From Candidatus Villigracilis affinis (lineage in GTDB: Bacteria > Chloroflexota > Anaerolineae > Anaerolineales > Villigracilaceae), in assembly GCA_016718275.1 (NCBI GenBank), contig JADKEA010000001.1, forward strand, positions 310,001 through 374,000: 64,000 nucleotides of DNA. The letters are read 5' to 3'. Positions 58,224 to 64,000 of the stretch are shown piece after piece. The notes under the pieces were generated by a model. That model searched no databases. It was not told where the DNA came from and saw only the letters and a list, made by a program, of their open reading frames with translations. Positions within the stretch are counted from its first letter, which is position 1. Each line of letters starts with the position of its first letter. Made by a program: the position numbers and the translations under genes.

Positions 58224-58868
58224 TTATTTTACAAAGATCGCAACGTATGGGAAGCAGATCTGGCCCTGTACGACCCAAGTCATGACCTGGAAACCGGGTT
58301 CGTCGGGCGCAACCGCGTCAAAAACCACGCTGAACTGGTCGCCGGGGGCCATGGAAGGCAATTGCACTGTTCCGGCGCCGGTCATCTTGGGGCCGCTCCA
58401 ATATTTGAGGTCATACCCGGCAGGCCATGTCTTTGTGCCGGTATTGAGGATGGTCCATTTAATATCAAACTCCTGCCCGTGAAGGAATTCCTGGTTGTCG
58501 TACGGACGCTGATGAATGATGTCGCAGGAATACTCCGCCTTGGGGGGAGCACCGCCGCCACCGGATGAACGTACAGTGGGGGTCGTCACAACGAACGGCG
58601 TCACAGTGGGAAGAGAAAACAATGTGGCCGTGGCGGTGGGAGTGAGTGTGGCTTGCGCTTCCATGGTCTGAGCGACAAAAGTGCTGACTTGATTCTGCGC
58701 TTCGACTGTTTGGGCAACGGCCGTCCCAATATCCGACTGCACGTCCTGTGAGCTTTGTGTGTTTTGAACCTGCTGGGATTGCTGGTTCGATGCCGTGGCA
58801 GGCAAACATGCGCTGAGGGACAGCGCCAGTATTACCAGAGTGATCATCGCTCGATTTGATTTTTTCAT
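58224..58868 (-). CDS. Lipoprotein with NBR1-type Ig-like domain (copy 2)
   Basis: The 214-residue product has a lipoprotein signal (ALSLSACLPATAS), a Gln/Ser-rich and Thr-rich linker, and an Ig-like domain (LHGQEFDIKWTILNTGTKTW, then MAPGDQFSVVFDAVAPDEPG) similar to the gene downstream at 57574. The two probably arose by duplication and are co-transcribed. AAGGAG lies about 10 nt before the ATG. No ligand is known. Confidence 0.8.
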   Translation of the reverse strand: MKKSNRAMITLVILALSLSACLPATASNQQSQQVQNTQSSQDVQSDIGTAVAQTVEAQNQVSTFVAQTMEAQATLTPTATATLFSLPTVTPFVVTTPTVRSSGGGGAPPKAEYSCDIIHQRPYDNQEFLHGQEFDIKWTILNTGTKTWPAGYDLKYWSGPKMTGAGTVQLPSMAPGDQFSVVFDAVAPDEPGFQVMTWVVQGQICFPYVAIFVK

Positions 58869-58901
58869 TATTTTCTCCTTCGCAAACTTTTATGGGATCC
58901 T

Positions 58902-60233
58902 TTAGTCTGTTTCGCCAGATCCAATGCCAAGCGGCTTCCACTTGTTTTCATCGCGCAAACGATGCTGACCACCGCCACGATTATGAAGCTCGTCGAACCC
59001 TTCAGGCTTGATGAACAACTGCTCACCGTCGAGCATGCCGGTCAGCCCGGTCTGACCGGGTTCGGGGCGCTTGTTCTGACAGAATTTGCAGGTCTTCGGG
59101 TCGTGCGACTTGTATTCGGTCGGCTCTTCGTAGGTGGTGACATAGCCTTCATAGTTGCGGACGATGACCTTATGGTCAGACATGCTCAACATGTAATTTG
59201 GCATGACAGGAATCTTACCACCGCCGCCGGGCGCATCCACGATGAATTGTGGGACGGCGTAACCGGAGGTGTGTCCGCGCAAGGCTTCGATGATCTCGAT
59301 TCCTTTGGCAACGGGCGTACGGAAGTGCCCGGCGCCTTCAACGAGGTCACATTGATACAGGTAGTAGGGGCGCACGCGGATGCGGGTAAGTTTCTGAACC
59401 AATTCGCGCTGCAGGTGGGCGCAATCGTTCACGCCAGCCAGAAGCACGGACTGGTTTCCAAGCGGGATGCCTGCACGACTTAAACGATCGCAAGCCTCGG
59501 CAAGTTCCAGCGAAATCTCATTTGGGTGGTTGACATGGATGTTCAACCACAGGGGGTGGAACTTGGCGAGCATATCGCACAGTTCCTGGGTGATGCGCAT
59601 CGGCATGAAAACAGGCACACGTGAACCGATGCGGATAATCTCGATATGCGGAATCTCACGCAAACGGGTGAGCAATTCCTCCAAAACCTTGGGAGCCAGC
59701 ACGAGCGGATCCCCGCCGGAGAGGAGAACATCGCGCACCTGCGGGGTGTTCTTGAGGTACTCGATCTGCATCTCGAATTCCTGGCGGTTGAAGGTCTGGC
59801 CAGGGTCGCCGACGATGCGCGAGCGTGTGCAATAGCGGCAGTACGATGCGCACTGGGTCGTTACCAGCATGAGAACTCTGTCAGGATACCGGTGAACCAG
59901 CCCGGGCACGGGAGAGTGGCGATCCTCCGCAAGAGAGTCCTCCATCATGGAGGTAAAGGCGTTCAATTCCTCAGAAACAGGAATGATCTGTTTACGGGTT
60001 GGGTCATCCGGGTCGTTCGGATCGATCAGGGAAATAAAGTAGGGGGTCACATCCACGCGGAACAGGCCTTGTGTTTGCAGGGCCTTGCGTTCGGAGTCGG
60101 TGAGCGGAAGGACTTTTTCGATGTCTTCAGCGGTGTTGAGACGATGGCTTAACTGCCAGCGCCAGTCATTCCATTTTTCGTCGGGGATATCGGCATAGAT
60201 CGGTGCACGTTTTGACACAATAGGGGTGGGCAT
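58902..60233 (-). CDS. kamA: Lysine 2,3-aminomutase
   Basis: The 443-residue protein is a radical SAM aminomutase. The iron-sulfur cluster motif is SYCRYCTRSR, followed by the SAM-binding LLSGGDPL. The PLP lysine lies in PGGGGKIPVMPNY. A C-terminal CKFCQNKRP motif, part of a zinc site in the known enzyme, is present. The reaction moves the alpha-amino group of lysine to give beta-lysine, used in lysine fermentation, osmoprotection or EF-P modification. No epmA or beta-lysine acetyltransferase gene is adjacent, so the route is open. GGAGG lies about 7 nt before the ATG. Confidence 0.94.
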   Translation of the reverse strand: MPTPIVSKRAPIYADIPDEKWNDWRWQLSHRLNTAEDIEKVLPLTDSERKALQTQGLFRVDVTPYFISLIDPNDPDDPTRKQIIPVSEELNAFTSMMEDSLAEDRHSPVPGLVHRYPDRVLMLVTTQCASYCRYCTRSRIVGDPGQTFNRQEFEMQIEYLKNTPQVRDVLLSGGDPLVLAPKVLEELLTRLREIPHIEIIRIGSRVPVFMPMRITQELCDMLAKFHPLWLNIHVNHPNEISLELAEACDRLSRAGIPLGNQSVLLAGVNDCAHLQRELVQKLTRIRVRPYYLYQCDLVEGAGHFRTPVAKGIEIIEALRGHTSGYAVPQFIVDAPGGGGKIPVMPNYMLSMSDHKVIVRNYEGYVTTYEEPTEYKSHDPKTCKFCQNKRPEPGQTGLTGMLDGEQLFIKPEGFDELHNRGGGQHRLRDENKWKPLGIGSGETD

Positions 60234-60509
60234 TTTTTCCTCCAGAAAGTTAAATAAGATTTTTAAAAGTTAATACAGGTAATAACGCGCGGCTGCGCGT
60301 GGAGGGTCATGGTCGGGGCGAAAAAATCCTGCAAATTTCAGGTACATCATTCTCCGCTGGCGGCATAAATCGTCAAGTTTTTGAAAGAAATCACAGATAT
60401 ATAGTGATTCCAGTTCATTTATTTATGCGGCACTCTATAACATTGTAAAAGCAAACGGAAAGCGGGTCAATGTCGGTATTTCAATGCCAGCCTTTTTTGC
60501 TTAAAAAAA
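60234..60509. other. Intergenic region between rpoC and kamA
   Basis: No gene or clear -35/-10 pair is visible. The region should hold the promoter of the leftward kamA gene. The stretch 60360-60470 is AT-rich. Confidence 0.4.
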
Positions 60510-60545
60510 CTCGCCCGCGAAAATATTTTTCGCGGGCGAGCCTTA
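60510..60545 (-). terminator. Intrinsic terminator of rpoC
   Basis: CTCGCCCGCGAAAA pairs with TTTTCGCGGGCGAG in a perfect stem with an ATA loop. It is followed on the minus strand by a T-rich tract and lies about 20 nt after the rpoC stop. Confidence 0.93.
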
Positions 60546-60564
60546 TTTTATGGAAAGAAATAGA

Positions 60565-63500
60565 CTAGATACTGCCCATATCCGGCATGTTTGACCATTG
60601 TGTGGCGTTCTGTGTGCTCTCCGCATCCGCGAAGCGGCCGTGGATAAAGCCGGTGCCCGCAGGGATGAGCTTGCCAATGATCACGTTTTCCTTCAAGCCA
60701 AAGAGCGGATCCGTGGTGGAACCGATGGCCGCACTTGCCAACACCTTGATGGTGTGCTGGAAGGAGGAAGCCGAGAGGAAGGAATCAGTGCTGAGTGAGG
60801 CTTTCGTTACACCAAGCAAAATCTCCTGGAAACGGGCGGCTTGTTTGCCGTCAGCCAGCAAGGCTTCGTTGATCTTGCGGATCTCAAGGCGGTCAACAGC
60901 GTCACCAGGCAGGTACTTGGTATCGCCTGGGCGAGTCACCTGAACCTTGCTCAACATCTTGCGGATGATGACTTCGAAATGCTTATCGTGGATGTTCTGA
61001 CCCTGTGAACGATACACCTTCTGAACCTCGGTCATGAGATACATCTGGCAGGCATCACGTCCCTGGATCTTGAGCACACGATGGGGGTTGAGCGAACCTT
61101 CCGTAAGCGGCTGACCAGCTTCCACGCGCGCGCCGTCCTTGACGAGAAGGCGAGAGGTGGTGGGAATGTCTTCAATGACCTCTTCGCGTTGTTCGTAGGA
61201 GACAATGATCTTGTGCTCCTTTTTCTCCACGGCCACACGCCCGGCGTGCTGGGCGATGATGGTCGCCTTTTCCTTGTTAGCGAGGACATCACCGATTTGA
61301 ACTTCAGTCTCATCCTTGGCGACGAACTTCCAGTCTTCAGGGATGACGTATTCGTCATGAACCATTTCAGCATGCTCGATACGTACTTCGCGCATGTCGG
61401 CATATTTTTCAGACTGGCGGACATGCACCATGCCGCTGATCTCAGCCACAACCGCTTCACCCTTCGGCATCTTGCGGGCTTCGAAGATTTCCTCCACGCG
61501 CGGCAGACCTGTTGTGATGTCTGCGCTGGTGGCGGCCACACCGCCTGTGTGGAATGTGCGCAATGTCAGCTGTGTACCAGGCTCACCAATGGACTGGGCG
61601 GCCACAATACCAACTGCAGCGCCAAGTTCAACCAGTTCACCACGGGCAAGGTCAATGCCGTAACATTTCGAGCAGATACCGTGAGTGAGCTGACAAGTCA
61701 TGGGTGAGCGAAGTTTCACTTCGGTCACGCCTGCACCGGCGATCTTGCGGGCAAGGTCATGGGTGATGACATCGTTGTACTCAGCGAGTACCTCACCAGT
61801 CTTCGGGTCAAGGATTCGATCCGCAACAAGACGGCTGTAAATACGGCTGGTAATGGACTGGCCGGCAACGTCATCTGACTTGCGGATCCAAATACCTTCG
61901 TGCGTGCCGCAGTCGTGTTCATTAATGATGATGTCCTGTGCAATATCCACAAGACGACGGGTGAGGTAACCTGCATCAGCGGTGCGGAGGGCTGTATCAG
62001 CAAGACCCTTACGCGCGCCGTGTGTTGAGATGAAGTATTCCTGCGAAGTAAGACCTTCGCGGAAGTTGGAACGGATCGGCATCGGGATGATGCGTCCGGA
62101 GGGATCAGCCATCAAACCGCGCATACCAGCCAGCTGGGAAATGGTGGAGAAACCACCTTTTGTCGCGCCGGAAGTGGCCATGATGGAAAGATTGCCATCC
62201 GGATCCATGTGCTTCCTTACGGCAACACCCACACGCTCGGTAATCTCCTGCCAGATCTGGATCTCACGTTCATTCTTTTCCTGTTCCGTGAGCAGACCGC
62301 GGCGGAAGTCGCGCAATACCACTTCAACTGACTTGAGCGCTTCTTCGATAATGCCCTTGCGTTCCGGCGGAATGGAAATATCCGCAACCGCCAGCGTGGT
62401 GCCAGAACGGGTTGCATATTCAAAGCCAATGCTCTTGACGGCATCAGCCACATTGGTGGTGACTTCCTGTCCGCATAATTCGTACACTTCAGCGATCAGG
62501 TCCTTCACGCCGCCCTTATCCAGTTTTTCATTCACAAACTGAACCTGTTCGGGCAAAACGCGATTGAATAACACGCGACCCACAGTCGTGTTGACGATAC
62601 GGATTTCGGATTCAGGCAGACGGTCACCCTTATCGTCGTACCACGTCCTCGTGCGGAACTTGATTTCGGTGTGAATTTCAACCTGACCAAGAGCGTAGGC
62701 GAGTTCCACCTCGTCGATGTCTGCAAATGCGCGGCCATCGCCACGGTGAACGGCTTTCTTTTCCATGGTCAGGTAATATACACCCAACACCATGTCCTTG
62801 GACGGGGAAATGATCGGCTCACCGTCAGCGGGCTTGAGCAAGTTCTTGGAAGCAAGCATCAGATCGCGTGCTTCCTGAACCGCCTTCTGTGAAAGCGGAA
62901 CATGCACAGCCATTTGATCGCCGTCAAAGTCCGCGTTGAAAGCGGTGGTGACGAGTGGATGTAATTGAATTGCAGAGCCTTCGATGAGGATCGGCTCGAA
63001 TGCCTGGATACCAAGACGATGCAGTGTCGGAGCACGATTAAGCATGACAGGGCGATCACCAATCACGCTCTCGAGCGCTTCCCAGACCTCGGGCCTGTTA
63101 CGCTCAATCAAGCGACGTGCACCTTTGACATTCGCCGCGTAATTGTTCTGCACAAGGCGTGCAATCACAAACGGACGGTACAGCTCAAGCGCCATGCTCT
63201 TGGGCAGACCGCACTGATTCAGTTTCAACTGCGGACCCACCACGATCACGGAACGACCGGAATAATCCACACGCTTGCCGAGCAAGTTGCGGCGGAAGCG
63301 ACCCTTCTTGCCTTTGAGCATATCGCTCAAGGACTTCAGTTCGCGGCGTCCACGGCGGGAAAGGGCCTTGCCGCGCTGGCTGTTGTCGATGAGGCTGTCA
63401 ACAGCCTCCTGCAACATGCGTTTCTCATTGCGGATGATGACATCCGGAGCGCCGAGTTCGAGCAATCTCTTCAAACGGTTGTTACGGTTGATCACGCGGC

Positions 63501-64000
63501 GATACAGGTCGTTGAGATCGGAAGTCGCAAAGCGGCCGCCGTCCAACTGAACCATCGGGCGCAGATCGGGAGGGATCACGGGCAGAACGGTCAGGATCAT
63601 CCACGCAGGGCTGTTGCCAGAGCGGCGGAACGCTTCCACAACTTTCAAACGGGTTGTGGACTTCTTGCGCTTCTGCTTGCTCTTGGTGGTGCGGACCTCA
63701 TGCCAGAGTTCCTCGGAAAGTTTATCGAGGTCGAGGCGTTCGAGAATATCGAAGAAGGCTTCGGCGCCCATGTCGGCACGGAAGACCTGCCCCCAACGCT
63801 GCTTCAATTCACGGTAGCGGATTTCGCTGAGGAATGTGAAGGGACGAAGTTCCAACAGTTCATCACGCAAGCGCGAAGAGCTATTTGAAGTGTCGGTGGT
63901 CTCATTCTCCAACTCACTGCGCAGAGCTTCCATTTCCTGATCTGCCTGAGCCTTGATGGCGGCAGATTGGGTCTTGAGTTCTTCAACTTCGCGCTGCTTC
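60565..64000 (-). CDS. rpoC: RNA polymerase beta-prime subunit, 5' end outside the window
   Basis: About 1144 residues of the beta-prime subunit are present. The catalytic loop NADFDGDQMAVHVPLS, with the three Mg2+-binding aspartates, lies near 62900. Earlier, FRRNLLGKRVDYSGRSVIVV and later GTHEGIWIRKSDDVAGQSIT and GEPGTQLTLRTFHTGGVA (trigger-loop and bridge-helix region) are all clear. The N-terminal zinc finger and start lie beyond position 64000, since the frame is open to the edge. The visible part includes a Lys/Gln-rich stretch (VEELKTQSAAIKAQADQEME) before ALRSELE, which is probably a lineage-specific insert. rpoB is expected upstream, outside the window. Confidence 0.98.
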   Translation of the reverse strand, partial: KQREVEELKTQSAAIKAQADQEMEALRSELENETTDTSNSSSRLRDELLELRPFTFLSEIRYRELKQRWGQVFRADMGAEAFFDILERLDLDKLSEELWHEVRTTKSKQKRKKSTTRLKVVEAFRRSGNSPAWMILTVLPVIPPDLRPMVQLDGGRFATSDLNDLYRRVINRNNRLKRLLELGAPDVIIRNEKRMLQEAVDSLIDNSQRGKALSRRGRRELKSLSDMLKGKKGRFRRNLLGKRVDYSGRSVIVVGPQLKLNQCGLPKSMALELYRPFVIARLVQNNYAANVKGARRLIERNRPEVWEALESVIGDRPVMLNRAPTLHRLGIQAFEPILIEGSAIQLHPLVTTAFNADFDGDQMAVHVPLSQKAVQEARDLMLASKNLLKPADGEPIISPSKDMVLGVYYLTMEKKAVHRGDGRAFADIDEVELAYALGQVEIHTEIKFRTRTWYDDKGDRLPESEIRIVNTTVGRVLFNRVLPEQVQFVNEKLDKGGVKDLIAEVYELCGQEVTTNVADAVKSIGFEYATRSGTTLAVADISIPPERKGIIEEALKSVEVVLRDFRRGLLTEQEKNEREIQIWQEITERVGVAVRKHMDPDGNLSIMATSGATKGGFSTISQLAGMRGLMADPSGRIIPMPIRSNFREGLTSQEYFISTHGARKGLADTALRTADAGYLTRRLVDIAQDIIINEHDCGTHEGIWIRKSDDVAGQSITSRIYSRLVADRILDPKTGEVLAEYNDVITHDLARKIAGAGVTEVKLRSPMTCQLTHGICSKCYGIDLARGELVELGAAVGIVAAQSIGEPGTQLTLRTFHTGGVAATSADITTGLPRVEEIFEARKMPKGEAVVAEISGMVHVRQSEKYADMREVRIEHAEMVHDEYVIPEDWKFVAKDETEVQIGDVLANKEKATIIAQHAGRVAVEKKEHKIIVSYEQREEVIEDIPTTSRLLVKDGARVEAGQPLTEGSLNPHRVLKIQGRDACQMYLMTEVQKVYRSQGQNIHDKHFEVIIRKMLSKVQVTRPGDTKYLPGDAVDRLEIRKINEALLADGKQAARFQEILLGVTKASLSTDSFLSASSFQHTIKVLASAAIGSTTDPLFGLKENVIIGKLIPAGTGFIHGRFADAESTQNATQWSNMPDMGSI

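Noticed and set aside
62965..63888. Open frame of about 307 codons opposite rpoC
   Set aside because: It is antisense to a certain gene, has no ribosome site and its protein is of low-complexity mixed composition. It is a shadow of rpoC codon use.

Overview
This 64 kb window looks like a contig from a member of the Chloroflexota, most likely an Anaerolineae-type lineage. That placement is inference. It rests on a serine hydroxymethyltransferase fused to the glycine-cleavage T protein, mevalonate kinase next to a polyprenyl-phosphate phosphoribosyltransferase, T-box leaders on leuS and pheST, many Thr/Pro-rich lipoproteins, and few plasmid or phage genes. Most of the window is chromosomal core and housekeeping sequence. 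It ends inside rpoC.

Layout. 1-2.5 kb: a MEDS-domain protein and a frameshifted GAF/PAS sensor that runs off the left edge. 2.8-6.4 kb: leuS with a long Lys/Ala-rich N-terminal tail, its T-box leader and two tRNA-Ala genes. 6.4-14.8 kb: histidine kinases, a NarL-type response regulator, a cytochrome P450 and secreted or anchored proteins. 15.9-19 kb: the glyA-gcvT fusion. 19-22 kb: an AT-richer accessory patch with two decayed tandem paralogues, a small membrane protein, a HigBA-like toxin-antitoxin pair and palindromic repeats. 22-32 kb: a TspO-family protein, a FAS1 lipoprotein, two overlapping PPK2 genes, membrane proteins, a beta-helix protein and cytochrome b561. 32-36.5 kb: an isoprenoid-linked operon (DPPR-synthase-like UbiA, mevalonate kinase, CPBP protease, membrane protein) divergent from tlyA. 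37-41.4 kb: a DUF2029-type glycosyltransferase and a P-type cation ATPase under a yybP-ykoY-type (Mn2+) riboswitch. 41.4-52.5 kb: transporters, an ABC-F ATPase, a cyclase-family hydrolase, small proteins and a VIT-family transporter. 52.5-57.1 kb: pheST with a T-box leader, an S23-type four-helix-bundle gene wedged between pheS and pheT, and a pheT whose frame is broken. 57-64 kb: two Ig-like lipoproteins, lysine 2,3-aminomutase and rpoC.

Three patterns cut across the genes. (1) Short degenerate arrays of tandem heptanucleotides, with a different 7-mer word at different sites, lie at seven places: at the glyA-gcvT stop codon, inside tlyA, inside pheT, in the leuS T-box linker, and around pheS and the four-helix-bundle gene. 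They resemble in form the heptameric short tandem repeats known from cyanobacteria, and one sits exactly at the pheT frame break. This is the most unusual signal in the window. (2) At least seven genes have a TANNNT -10 box exactly 6 nt before an ATG and no Shine-Dalgarno sequence, so leaderless transcription looks common. (3) Three genes share an identical TTGACC-N17-TACAAT promoter.

RNA-level control is dense around translation genes: two T-box leaders and many intrinsic terminators. No CRISPR array, rRNA, complete insertion sequence or prophage was seen.
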